Origin: an uncultured Planctomycetaceae bacterium
GTDB lineage: Bacteria > Planctomycetota > Planctomycetia > Pirellulales > Pirellulaceae
Direction: 5' to 3'
Length of the DNA stretch: 14,271 bases
NCBI GenBank assembly: GCA_903927685.1
Contig: CAIYOB010001511.1
Coordinates: 1-14,271 of the forward strand
In this document: one piece after another, positions 1 through 7,540 of the stretch
How the letters are laid out: every line of letters starts with the position of its first letter
How positions within the stretch are numbered: position 1 is the first letter of the stretch
Translations under genes and position numbers: made by a program
Notes under the pieces: generated by a model
What the model was told of the DNA's origin: nothing
Database searches by the model: none
The model's input: only the letters and a program-made list of their open reading frames with translations

Positions 1-1223
1 AAGGCGGTGGGCAATTTGGTGTTCCCGCCGGGGATCTTCCGCCCATTCTCCACGGTGTCTCGGGCGACGTGGGTGGTGTGGTCGACCTCGTGAAACACCA
101 GCTTGTCGTGCAGGTCCAGCGAGTCCACGGTGAGCAGGTAGCCGCTGGCACCCTCGAAACTGCGCGGTGTCCCGTATTTCGCAGGCGCGTAGATCATGTC
201 GATGTCCGGACAGCTCCAGACGCGCTCGTAGCCCAGGTGCCCCTCCTGCAGCAGTCGCTCGCTGTTGAGCTGCGTCAGATAACCGTAGAACAGCCCGAGC
301 AGTTTCCGATGCTGCAACACCTCCTGGGCCTTGCGGCAGAAGTAGACGATCGCATCGCCGATGATCTCGTGGTGGAACCGCCAGTAGCGCAAGGCTGCCG
401 CATCCGCAACCGGATCGCGGAAGACGCCGTGCGAAGTGTGCTGCAGAACTTCGAGCGGCGGCATCGTCGCCGTGGGGTCACCGGTGAAGTTGCGGAAACT
501 CGCCGTCTTGATCGGGTGCTCGCGAATCTCTGCCTCCGGCCGTCCGCGGCCCTGCGAGTTGGTGTACCACTCGGTGGACGAGCCGCAGAGCAGGCTATAG
601 GCGAACACGCGGTCGCCGTAGCGTGCTTCGATCTGCCGCAGGAAGGCTTGCAGCGAGGCGGCCGTGTCCGCCCGCCAAGGTTCATGGCCCGCGGTCTCGA
701 CCAGGTTCCAGTAGCTGTTGGAGCACTCCGGATGCGCGGCCAGGTACCAATCGCGGGTGTCGAGCTGCAGCGCGAGGTTGTAGTACGCGCCCGGAGCGTT
801 GGCCTCGAACATTTCCATTTGCGCGTCGAATGCCTTCCAGTCGAACTGCTCCGGACCGGTCCAGACTTCGCCGAACAAGGAATAGGGCACATCCAGCGTA
901 CACAACATGCCGGTGTGGGTCACGTTGGCAAGCTGCAGGCCGGTGCCGGCGAAGCCGCGGATCAGCTCGGGCGTGGGTCGGTACGAGCGGTAGGCCAACG
1001 GATCGAAGACCGTGCCATCGATCTCGATCTTCAAGACCCCGCCGTGGCGTACCAGACGCGCCGCCAGCGGGGCTTTGGGCGACCGCGGCGACTGTGGGTG
1101 TTGGAGCGCGGCATCGGCGGGGACGGGATCGGCCGCCTGTACTCGCGCACCGAGGGCGGCTCCGGCAACGGCCCACGCGGCCGACTGGAGAAAATCACGG
1201 CGTGTGGATGGCGTTGTGTTCAT
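1..1223 (-). CDS. Tat-exported glycosidase-like protein (clan GH-A/GH42-like), C-terminus off the window
   Basis: This frame is open for 407 codons from the ATG at 1223-1221 to the left edge, so the gene is partial and lacks its C-terminus. The N-terminus is a twin-arginine signal (STRRDFLQ, residues 6-13, then an Ala/Gly-rich segment to about residue 31), so the protein is probably exported folded. The body reads like a TIM-barrel glycoside hydrolase related to beta-galactosidase/GH42-type proteins. Candidate catalytic acids are E218 in GSSTEWY, at the end of a predicted strand, and E379 in FHEVDHTTH; both are inferred from pattern and not aligned. It is the last visible gene of the minus-strand sugar operon, 276 bases after the upstream glycosidase stop. 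The Tat signal fixes the start. I am confident that it is a real exported protein and moderately confident that it is a glycosidase; the exact family and substrate are unknown. Confidence 0.75.
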   Translation of the reverse strand, partial: MNTTPSTRRDFLQSAAWAVAGAALGARVQAADPVPADAALQHPQSPRSPKAPLAARLVRHGGVLKIEIDGTVFDPLAYRSYRPTPELIRGFAGTGLQLANVTHTGMLCTLDVPYSLFGEVWTGPEQFDWKAFDAQMEMFEANAPGAYYNLALQLDTRDWYLAAHPECSNSYWNLVETAGHEPWRADTAASLQAFLRQIEARYGDRVFAYSLLCGSSTEWYTNSQGRGRPEAEIREHPIKTASFRNFTGDPTATMPPLEVLQHTSHGVFRDPVADAAALRYWRFHHEIIGDAIVYFCRKAQEVLQHRKLLGLFYGYLTQLNSERLLQEGHLGYERVWSCPDIDMIYAPAKYGTPRSFEGASGYLLTVDSLDLHDKLVFHEVDHTTHVARDTVENGRKIPGGNTKLPTA

Positions 1224-1334
1224 GCTCAGTGCTCTCGTGGTTGAGTGGTGGACACCAGGCCGCCAGAAGTCGAGGCGATTCGTCGGGCGTGGCGACTGTC
1301 AACAGGCAAATAGCGAAGCGGTTCTCCGGTTGCT

Positions 1335-1478
1335 TCAGGGGCGACTGCGGATCTCGTACAGCTTATCGCCCACCTCGCGGATGGCTCCGTCGAACAAAAC
1401 GATCTCACCGCCTTGGGCCGTTCCGGTCGCCAGTAGCAGCAGGATCCACGGTTCCGCCCAGTTCATTCTTCGTCTCAT
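1335..1478 (-). CDS. Small ORF with signal peptide, possibly a truncated gene
   Basis: A 47-codon ORF lies between two operon genes. It starts MRRRMNWAEPWILLLLATG, which is a textbook signal peptide (arginines, then WILLLLATGTAQG), followed by only about 24 mature residues (GEIVLFDGAIREVGDK and so on) before TGA at 1337-1335. The ATG at 1478 is 21 bases after the stop of the upstream glycosidase; M5 is an alternative start. Such a short secreted product is unusual. The mature part looks like the first strands of a larger beta-rich domain, so this may be the stump of a decayed gene. A different minus frame stays open from here to 1226, two bases before the next ATG, but it does not read as a convincing continuation. 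I do not recognise a family. Confidence 0.35.
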   Translation of the reverse strand: MRRRMNWAEPWILLLLATGTAQGGEIVLFDGAIREVGDKLYEIRSRP

Positions 1479-1499
1479 CGGCTCTTTCTGTTTTCTCCG

Positions 1500-2975
1500 T
1501 CAGTGGTTGGCGGGCACCACATTAAGCACACTCTTGTCGGTGATGAACGCCGGCGCGTCGTAGACGGGGATGTCTTGGAAGATCATTTTTTCGCCTTCCA
1601 CGATCATCCGTTCCTGCGGAATCTCAAAGATGCCGCCGGTAATCGTGTCCACCCAGACCGGGTCGGTGATGTCGCCCTTGACGCACGTAATCGTCGCACT
1701 CACCGTGTCGTTGCCGTTCGACGGCACGGCCGACTTGTCCCAGAACACCAGCAGTCGCCGGCCGCTCGGCTTGTGTTTGTAGAGGTAGCATGCCGTTTCC
1801 TTCGCGCACTTGACTTCGCACGGTGGATCCGGCACCCGCTCGAGCGTGTCATCGAACACCGCGACCACATTCTGCACCGCGTAGTAGGCTATCTTCACCT
1901 TGAGCAGTCGGTACTGCTTGTCGGTCTTGACCAGCCCGTAACGATCCATGTCGCCCAGTTGGTACCCGTCCCAGCGGTTGTAATCCAGGTCCGCGATGGA
2001 GAAGACCAGCGACTCGACATCGTGGCTCAAATCGCCCAGCATGCGGCGCGTGTCCCACTTCGCTTGCGTCAGTTCGGTCCACGGGTACTTACTCAACGCG
2101 CCGCCGAGGCAGAACTCCGACTGCGTGCCGGCCTCACCCTGCCACAGCTTGATCGCCGGGGCATACTGCTGGAACAAGGCTTTGAGCTTCTCGACGTTCT
2201 CGTAATGCCCCTCGTCGGGATTGCGGGTGTAGCCGTGGTAGATGAACCAGGTAAACAGCGTCTGCTTCTGTAACGATGTCACGCGTTTCAGCCAGCCTTC
2301 CGCGAAATCCGGCTTCGGCCCGCACAACACGCCGCCCGCGATCCGTGCGTCGGGGATGACGCGCCGGATGATCTCCGCCGTGCGGATGTTCATGTCGGCG
2401 ACCATATCGGGCGTGTGATTCTTGTTCCCGTCCGGCTCGTTCCACATTTCCCAGTCGCGCACTTTGTCGTTGTAGCGCGTGGCCATGGCCTCGACCCAGC
2501 GGTCCCAGGCGGCCCAGGCCTCATCGGACGTGGGGAACCCGCCGGACAGATGTCGGCTGCCGCCGCCGGGATAGATCGGGTTGCCGTAATTCGTCTGGAG
2601 GATGATTTCCAGCCCGCGGCCGAGCGCGTCGTCAATCACGCGGTCCAGCCAGCGCCAGTCGTACTTGCCTTGATCGCGTTCGGTCTTGGCCCAGCCGCCT
2701 TGCAGGCGGATCCGCTTGATGCCCAGCGGCACGAGGTAGTCCTTGTAGGAGTCCCAACTCGTGAAGTCGCGGTCGAGCGTTTCGCAGCCCAGCCACCAGT
2801 TCTGCCCAGTGATCTCGGTGACGCTCCGCGGTTTGATGGTCCCGATCCGTTGGAGACCGGGATCAAGCGTGGTTTGGACCCGCGTCTCCGAGGTGTCAAT
2901 CACCTGCGCCGAGCCCACCGAGGTAAGCCCGAGCATTGCCGCCATCATCCAGATTGTGTGAGTTCTCATCATCAT
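1500..2975 (-). CDS. Secreted clan GH-A glycoside hydrolase (GH39/GH5-like)
   Basis: The product is 491 residues, with a Sec signal peptide (MMMRTHTIWMMAAMLGLTSV, cleavage near GSA-Q at about residue 24). A TIM-barrel catalytic domain spans roughly 55-370. W178-N-E-P gives E180 as the likely acid/base, and W278-Q-G-E-A-G gives E281 as the likely nucleophile. This E...E pair in WNEP and xGEx contexts is characteristic of clan GH-A retaining enzymes such as GH39 beta-xylosidases. A smaller C-terminal beta-sandwich follows (about 375-491, with DIPVYDAPAFI). Three ATG codons are stacked at the start. The outermost, at 2975-2973, overlaps the stop of the preceding gene as ATGA, implying translational coupling; the open frame further upstream is antisense-like shadow inside that gene. 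Likely role: releasing monosaccharides from a glycan outside the cytoplasm for the transporter and dehydratase upstream. The substrate cannot be read from sequence. Confidence 0.85.
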   Translation of the reverse strand: MMMRTHTIWMMAAMLGLTSVGSAQVIDTSETRVQTTLDPGLQRIGTIKPRSVTEITGQNWWLGCETLDRDFTSWDSYKDYLVPLGIKRIRLQGGWAKTERDQGKYDWRWLDRVIDDALGRGLEIILQTNYGNPIYPGGGSRHLSGGFPTSDEAWAAWDRWVEAMATRYNDKVRDWEMWNEPDGNKNHTPDMVADMNIRTAEIIRRVIPDARIAGGVLCGPKPDFAEGWLKRVTSLQKQTLFTWFIYHGYTRNPDEGHYENVEKLKALFQQYAPAIKLWQGEAGTQSEFCLGGALSKYPWTELTQAKWDTRRMLGDLSHDVESLVFSIADLDYNRWDGYQLGDMDRYGLVKTDKQYRLLKVKIAYYAVQNVVAVFDDTLERVPDPPCEVKCAKETACYLYKHKPSGRRLLVFWDKSAVPSNGNDTVSATITCVKGDITDPVWVDTITGGIFEIPQERMIVEGEKMIFQDIPVYDAPAFITDKSVLNVVPANH

Positions 2976-4153
2976 GCACCTTGGGTTTTCGTACTCAGGT
3001 AGTTCGTCGCATCCGCGGGCCGGATGTCCGTGAGCTGGCCGGTATAATGCCGCAGGTCGCGGGGCTGGTAGGGATGCGCGGCGATGGCTTCTTCGTGGAG
3101 GTCGATGCCGAGGCCGGGGGCGTCGGGAATGCGCATGCGTCCTTGGGTGAAGGTGACCTGTTCGCTGCAGATCTCGGCACGCCACGGCACGTCCACGGCC
3201 ATGGTTTCGTGGAGGAAGAAATTGGGCGTGCAAGCGGCGAGTTGAAGCGTGGCGGCGTTGGCTACCGGGCCGCTGGGATTGTGCGGGCACACGGCGATGT
3301 GGCGAGCCTCGGCCATGGCGGCGATCTTCTTGAGTTCGCCGATGCCGCCGCAGTGGCTCACGTCGGGCTGGATGAAATCGGCGCAACTCAGCTCCAGAAA
3401 ACGACTCGCCTCCCAGCGGCTGTAGAGACGCTCGCCGGCCGCGATGGGCACGCGGCTGCGCTGCTTGACTTCGAGAAGGGCCTCGAGGTTGTCGGGCGGC
3501 ACGGGCTCTTCAAACCAGAGGATGTCGAACCGTTCCAACTCGCGAGCGATGCGCACGGCGGTGGCCACATTGAAGCGGCCGTGGCCTTCGATCAGCAGGT
3601 CCACCTGATCACCGACCGCCCCTTTGACGGCCTCGATGTTGTCCAAGGCCACCCGCAGGTCGGCCTTGGCGATGTCCAGGTACGCGGAGCCGAACGGGTC
3701 CCACTTGAGGCCGGCGAAACCCGCGGCGACGGCGGCCTGGGCCTTCTCGGCAAACTCGGCGGGCGTCTTGGCCGGTGCGAACCAGGCGTTGGCGTAGCAC
3801 GGGACCGAGTCGCGGACCTTACCGCCAAGGAGCTGATAGACGGGCACGCCTAGAGCCTTGCCCTTGATGTCCCAGAGGGCCATCTCGACGGCAGAAAGGG
3901 CGCTCTGAAAGACGGGGCCACCGCGGAAATAGGTGCTGCGGTAGGCCTCGTGCCAGAGGGCCTCGATCTGGTGCGGGTCGCGGCCGACGAAGGTCCGCTC
4001 CAGTTCGCGGATGGCCTCGGCCACCGTGAGTTCGCGGTATTCGAGGGTGGCCTCGCCCACGCCGTACAGCCCCTCGTCGGTTAGGACTTTGACGAATACC
4101 CAGTTGGTCCGATAGGCGTGGCACAAGAGCGGGCGAAGCGCGGTGATCTTCAT
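2972..4153 (-). CDS. Galactonate dehydratase-like enolase-superfamily enzyme (sugar-acid dehydratase)
   Basis: The product is 393 residues and cytoplasmic. It has the two-part enolase fold: capping domain about 1-115, then the (beta/alpha) barrel. It resembles D-galactonate dehydratase (DgoD) and related mandelate-racemase-group acid-sugar dehydratases, which remove water from an aldonate to give a 2-keto-3-deoxy acid. Candidate metal ligands are E189 (in IEGHGRF), E215 (WFEEP) and E241 (GERLYSRW), with H191 and H291 (CPHNPSGP) as catalytic histidines. From memory of E. coli DgoD (D183, H185, E209, E235, H285) the spacings 26, 52 and 102 are identical, but the first ligand is Glu instead of Asp. 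The ATG at 4153 overlaps the transporter stop by four bases (ATGA), with AGGAG 12 bases upstream, and its own TGA overlaps the next ATG the same way. Substrate specificity within the family is not determinable from sequence alone. Confidence 0.88.
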   Translation of the reverse strand: MKITALRPLLCHAYRTNWVFVKVLTDEGLYGVGEATLEYRELTVAEAIRELERTFVGRDPHQIEALWHEAYRSTYFRGGPVFQSALSAVEMALWDIKGKALGVPVYQLLGGKVRDSVPCYANAWFAPAKTPAEFAEKAQAAVAAGFAGLKWDPFGSAYLDIAKADLRVALDNIEAVKGAVGDQVDLLIEGHGRFNVATAVRIARELERFDILWFEEPVPPDNLEALLEVKQRSRVPIAAGERLYSRWEASRFLELSCADFIQPDVSHCGGIGELKKIAAMAEARHIAVCPHNPSGPVANAATLQLAACTPNFFLHETMAVDVPWRAEICSEQVTFTQGRMRIPDAPGLGIDLHEEAIAAHPYQPRDLRHYTGQLTDIRPADATNYLSTKTQGA

Positions 4154-5436
4154 GTCGAAGGTGACTCCTCGCAGTAGTCCCGGAAGAACGTGGTTTTGAC
4201 GGCCGCCAAGACCGCCAGCCCGCCGATAAGGTAGGCGATCGACAGGGCCGCAAAACCGTAGGATAACCCGCGCCCGGTCGGAAATATCTCGCGGCACTGG
4301 CCCAACGCCCACGGAGAAACGGACCCGGCCAGGAACGCGAGCATCACCAACATGCCGACGGCCGAGGCGCGATACCGCGGCGGGATGACGTCGAACAGCG
4401 AGGCGTGCGTATTCGACTCATACAACCCGCGGAAGAAGCCTAGCGTCGCCATCGCGATCCAGGTCGCCGTCAGGCTTGTGGCGAGTCCCATCCCGACAAT
4501 CGCCGGGACGCCCAAGAGCATCGCGGTGCTCTGCAATTCCAAGCGAAACTGGCGCCGCCGACCGACGAACGCATCCGCCACTCGGCCGCCGATCAACACG
4601 CCGACCAAGGCTGCCAAGTGATGATACAACATCGCGTCGCGGCCGGCGATTTTGGCCGGCAGGTCGAACTTCTCCTCGACGAAGGCCGGCGCCCAGAACA
4701 CGTAGGCGTTGTTCACCAACACGATTGCAGCAAAGCCGACCGTCAACAGGAGTGCGGTCGGCGTCCGAAACATGATCCCCAAGGCTTCCACGGGCCCGAT
4801 CCGGGCATCTGTCGTGGGACCGGAGGCCGCGGCGTGCGGAGCGTCTTTGAGCCGGAAGACCAGGAGGAATCCCAGGACGATGCCCGCTCCGCCGAAAACG
4901 AAAAAGGCCGACCGCCAGCCCCAGCGATCGGCGATCTCGCCGCCCAAGAACCCGCTCGTCATCAAGCCCAGATAGAGAGCGGCTTGATGCACTGACATGG
5001 CCAAGGCGCGCGTCTGCTGATGGTAGGCGGCCAACAACGGGTAGGCGGCGGGAGCGTAGAACGACTCGCCGCCCGCCGTAGCGACGCTGCGGAAGGCGAT
5101 CAGCCACAACACGCCCTGGGCCATCCCCGTCACGCCTGTGGCCGCGCTCCAGAAGATCAGGCTGCAGACGACAATCCACTTGCGGCTCCACAGATCGCCC
5201 ACGTAGCCCGCCACCGGCATCATGCACGCCAGCGTCACAAACAAGGCGGTTCCAATCATGCCCAGCTGGGCGTCGGTGAGCCCCAGGTCACTCTGGATCG
5301 AGGACAGCAGCACGCCGAAGATGGCCCGATCGCCCTGGTGCAAGAAGAACGCCCCGCACAGCAGCACCAGCAGTTCCCAGCGATAGAACCGGTGCGGCGG
5401 GCGTGGCAATGCAACTGGGTGGGGCGCGGTGTGCAT
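4150..5436 (-). CDS. MFS transporter, probably for a sugar or sugar acid
   Basis: A 428-residue inner-membrane carrier of the major facilitator superfamily with about 12 hydrophobic segments (the first around 21-45, the last around 393-414). The family signature loop GYVGDLWSRKW lies at 77-87 between the second and third helices, and its repeat GGRVADAFVGRRRQ at 283-296 in the second half. A charged central loop (about 195-220) separates the halves. The early GDRAIFGVLLSSIQSDLGL segment is of the kind seen in anion:cation symporter-type carriers for hexuronates, galactonate and similar solutes. The neighbouring dehydratase supports a sugar-acid or sugar substrate. The ATG at 5436 is preceded by GAGG eight bases upstream, which overlaps the SDR stop codon; the gap to that gene is only 9 bases. 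The function as a carrier is secure; the substrate is inferred from context. Confidence 0.88.
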   Translation of the reverse strand: MHTAPHPVALPRPPHRFYRWELLVLLCGAFFLHQGDRAIFGVLLSSIQSDLGLTDAQLGMIGTALFVTLACMMPVAGYVGDLWSRKWIVVCSLIFWSAATGVTGMAQGVLWLIAFRSVATAGGESFYAPAAYPLLAAYHQQTRALAMSVHQAALYLGLMTSGFLGGEIADRWGWRSAFFVFGGAGIVLGFLLVFRLKDAPHAAASGPTTDARIGPVEALGIMFRTPTALLLTVGFAAIVLVNNAYVFWAPAFVEEKFDLPAKIAGRDAMLYHHLAALVGVLIGGRVADAFVGRRRQFRLELQSTAMLLGVPAIVGMGLATSLTATWIAMATLGFFRGLYESNTHASLFDVIPPRYRASAVGMLVMLAFLAGSVSPWALGQCREIFPTGRGLSYGFAALSIAYLIGGLAVLAAVKTTFFRDYCEESPST

Positions 5437-5445
5437 CGGGCTGCC

Positions 5446-6219
5446 TCAGAGATCGCAATCAACCGGCATGTGCTGGGCGGAACAGCCGCCGTCCACGACG
5501 AGCCGAGCGCCGTGGATTCCGGCGGCCTCGTCCGAAGCGAGGAACAGGACGGCCGCGGCGACTTCATCCGCCGACGCCTCTTTGCCCAACGGGATATTGG
5601 CCCGCCGCCGGAGCGTGTCTTGCTGCGAGAGCACTTCCCAACGCTCGGTGTGGATGTAGCCAGGGGCCACGGTGTTGACGCGAATTCCGCGCGGCCCGAG
5701 ATCCACGGCCATGGCCAGCGTGAGCCCGTCCACGCCGCCCTTGCTGGCGACATAGGCGCTGCGGTTGCGGATGGCGCGGGTGGACACGTTGGAGCCGATA
5801 TTCACAATCGCCCCACCGCCCTGAGCGATCATCATCTTCGCCGCTTCGCGCGACACGTGGAACAGGCCGACCAGATTGACGCGCAGAACCTGCTCAAACA
5901 GTTCCAGCGACGTGTCCTCAAAGGCATGGCCGATGCCCTGCAAGACGGCGTTGTTGACCAGCACGTCCAGACGCCCTGTTCGCTGGCGGATCAGCGCGAA
6001 CAGGGCGTCGACGGCCGCCGGGTCGCCCAGATCGGCCGGCGCCGCGATCAGCCGTTCGCCGCCGCGCGAAGGCAACTTGCTGACCGCCCGTGCGACGCCG
6101 TCGGCCGTGGTGCCGTTGACAAACACCGTGGCGCCTTCCGCGGCAAACCTCGCCGCAATCCCCCAGCCGGTATTGCGGCTGGCGCCCGTCACCAAGACGA
6201 CCTTGTCGGAAAAACGCAT
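5446..6219 (-). CDS. Short-chain dehydrogenase/reductase (SDR), likely sugar dehydrogenase
   Basis: A 257-residue classical SDR of typical length. It has the cofactor glycine motif TGASRNTGWG (11-20), the NNA motif (89-91), a catalytic serine candidate at S143, and the catalytic Y156 and K160 in YVASK. APGYIHT follows at 185-191, as expected after the active site. This is a cytoplasmic NAD(P)-dependent oxidoreductase. In this operon it plausibly oxidises the imported sugar to a lactone or acts on a keto-sugar acid, but SDR specificity cannot be read from sequence. It is the first gene of the operon, directly divergent from the regulator. I chose the ATG at 6219 because the Rossmann strand RFSDKVVLVTG begins immediately and AGGGA lies nearby upstream; an in-frame ATG at 6255 would add 12 residues without fold support. 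Confidence 0.87.
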   Translation of the reverse strand: MRFSDKVVLVTGASRNTGWGIAARFAAEGATVFVNGTTADGVARAVSKLPSRGGERLIAAPADLGDPAAVDALFALIRQRTGRLDVLVNNAVLQGIGHAFEDTSLELFEQVLRVNLVGLFHVSREAAKMMIAQGGGAIVNIGSNVSTRAIRNRSAYVASKGGVDGLTLAMAVDLGPRGIRVNTVAPGYIHTERWEVLSQQDTLRRRANIPLGKEASADEVAAAVLFLASDEAAGIHGARLVVDGGCSAQHMPVDCDL

Positions 6220-6308
6220 GCGTGGTTCCCTGTTCCTGAGTGCGTTGGCTGCCACCCGCCTGCCCCGCGCGCGGCGCGGATCTCTCTGTTCGCCGCCAAT
6301 GTAGCCGG

Positions 6309-6337
6309 TTGAGGTTTCCCAGGCGATGACTTATATT
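6309..6337 (+). promoter_or_regulatory. Sigma-70-type promoter of the XylR-like regulator
   Basis: TTGAGG (6309-6314) and TATATT (6332-6337) are separated by 17 bases, close to the ideal housekeeping promoter layout. They sit in the only clearly AT-rich stretch between the divergent genes. Transcription would begin near 6344. This makes the in-frame ATG at 6326 unusable, because it lies between the -35 and -10 boxes, and supports the GTG start at 6380. No equally good promoter for the minus-strand operon was found by eye. Confidence 0.55.
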
Positions 6338-6338
6338 G

Positions 6339-6359
6339 CCAAATACATATCATTTTTGG
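6339..6359. promoter_or_regulatory. Candidate operator palindrome in the divergent control region
   Basis: The arms CCAAA (6339-6343) and TTTGG (6355-6359) form an inverted repeat around an 11-base AT-rich centre, with one further matching pair inside the arms. It begins just after the -10 box and covers the predicted transcription start of the regulator. That is a typical place for an autoregulatory operator, which could also act on the divergent SDR operon. Binding by the neighbouring regulator is inferred. Confidence 0.4.
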
Positions 6360-6366
6360 ACAGCGC

Positions 6367-6372
6367 AGGAGG
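6367..6372 (+). promoter_or_regulatory. Perfect Shine-Dalgarno AGGAGG that sets the regulator start
   Basis: AGGAGG is followed after seven bases by GTG at 6380-6382, in frame with the regulator. This is the strongest ribosome binding site seen in the window, and it argues against the upstream in-frame ATG at 6326, which has no comparable site. Confidence 0.7.
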
Positions 6373-6379
6373 ATCGATC

Positions 6380-7528
6380 GTGGCACGCAATGCTGATCGG
6401 GCTGGCTGGAGCGTCGCCGTGTGCGTCGACACCCGGGATGGAGCCGGGCGGAAACGCCTGTACGGCGTGTCACAATACGCACGTAGTCGCGGCTGGCGAA
6501 TGCTGCTGGTTCGTGAAGGGGGCTCGCGCGGTGCTCAGGAAGTCCAGCGGCTGCGGCCGGACGGCGCGATCGCCTACATCGCCGACCAGCGGTTGGTGGA
6601 CACCACGCAACGTCTGGCCATCCCGCTGGTGGACACGGCGCTGGGCGAGTTGGACATTCCCCTGGTCGTCTGCCTGGACAACGAGGCCGTAGGCCGGCTG
6701 GCGGCCGAGCACTTGGTGAGCTTGGGGCTGGCGAACTTCGGCTACTGCGGCGTCCGTGGTCCGCTGGCCTCCGAAGAACGGCGGGCGGGACTCGCCACGC
6801 ACTTGGGCCAGCGCGGTCGCAGTCTGCAGGCCTTTTCACAGCGGCTGCGCGAAGGCGAATCACACCTGGAGCCGTTGATTCGCTGGCTGCAAGGGCTGCC
6901 GAAACCGGTCGGCGTGTTGACCTTCGACGACAAGCTCGGCGAGCGGGTCCTGAGCGCCTGCCGCTGGTGCAATCTGTCGGTTCCGCACGAGGTGGCCGTC
7001 CTGGGGATCGGGAACGACGAATTGATGTGCGAGGTCAGTTGGCCTGCCTTGTCCAGCATCAGTTTTCCCACGCAGCGCCTGGGCTTCGAGGCCGCGGAGA
7101 TGCTTGATCTGGCGATGCGCGGGCGGACGATCCGCGAGGGATTGCGGCGAATCCAGCCGAGCGGCGTCGCCGTGCGCGCCTCAACCGACATGCTCGCGGT
7201 GGAAGACACCTTGGTCCGCTCCGCCGTCGAGTTCATCCGGAAGCATGCCGGGGAGGCGATCGGCGTCAAACACGTGGCGGCGGCTGTGGATGTTTCGCGC
7301 CGGACGCTCGATCGCCGATTCGCGGACACCCTGGGCCGGACGGTCCATGACGAACTGACCGCGGCGCGCATGCAACTGGCCCGCAACCTGCTCACGGACG
7401 GAGCCCAGACAGTGGCCGAAATCGCCGCTGCCTGCGGCTACGAGTCGGCGCCCTCGTTCAGCCGGGCCTTTCGCAGCCAGGCGGGCTGTTGGCCCACCGA
7501 GTACCGCAATCGCGTCCGCCTCGTGTGA
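6380..7528 (+). CDS. XylR-type transcription regulator (PBP-like sensor + AraC DNA-binding domain)
   Basis: The product is 382 residues from the GTG start. Residues about 10-265 form a LacI/periplasmic-binding-protein-like ligand domain (VAVCVDTRDGAGRKRLYGV near the start, then alternating strands such as PLVVCLDNEAVGRLAAEHL and VAVLGIGNDELMCE). Residues about 275-380 form an AraC-family domain with two helix-turn-helices: VKHVAAAVDVSRRTLDRRF, then TVAEIAAACGYES with the FSRAFRSQAG signature. This order matches XylR of E. coli and the many XylR-like sugar regulators in planctomycetes and Verrucomicrobia. It is divergent from the SDR-MFS-dehydratase-glycosidase operon and most likely activates it in response to the imported sugar. 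The start is set by AGGAGG and by the promoter occupying the upstream open frame. The family is secure; the effector is unknown. Confidence 0.9.
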   Translation: MARNADRAGWSVAVCVDTRDGAGRKRLYGVSQYARSRGWRMLLVREGGSRGAQEVQRLRPDGAIAYIADQRLVDTTQRLAIPLVDTALGELDIPLVVCLDNEAVGRLAAEHLVSLGLANFGYCGVRGPLASEERRAGLATHLGQRGRSLQAFSQRLREGESHLEPLIRWLQGLPKPVGVLTFDDKLGERVLSACRWCNLSVPHEVAVLGIGNDELMCEVSWPALSSISFPTQRLGFEAAEMLDLAMRGRTIREGLRRIQPSGVAVRASTDMLAVEDTLVRSAVEFIRKHAGEAIGVKHVAAAVDVSRRTLDRRFADTLGRTVHDELTAARMQLARNLLTDGAQTVAEIAAACGYESAPSFSRAFRSQAGCWPTEYRNRVRLV

Positions 7529-7540
7529 GAAGCGTCTCAC
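7525..7540 (+). terminator. Hairpin at the end of the regulator gene, possible terminator
   Basis: GTGAGA (7525-7530) and TCTCAC (7535-7540) form a perfect six-pair stem with an AGCG loop, overlapping the TGA stop codon of the regulator. There is no T-run after it, so intrinsic termination is doubtful. The rest of the tail-to-tail gap to 7723 shows no gene that I can support. Confidence 0.3.

Noticed and set aside
69..1244. 391-codon plus-strand open frame at the left edge
   Set aside because: It lies opposite the Tat-exported glycosidase frame, which is open to the window edge and has clear protein features.
2975..3386. N-terminal extension of the secreted glycosidase to the ATG at 3386
   Set aside because: The extension lies wholly inside the dehydratase gene, is Arg/His-rich, and would hide the signal peptide; the ATGA overlap start is preferred.
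5020..6312. 430-codon plus-strand open frame opposite the SDR and MFS genes
   Set aside because: It spans two well-identified minus-strand genes and their junction and has no recognisable motifs.
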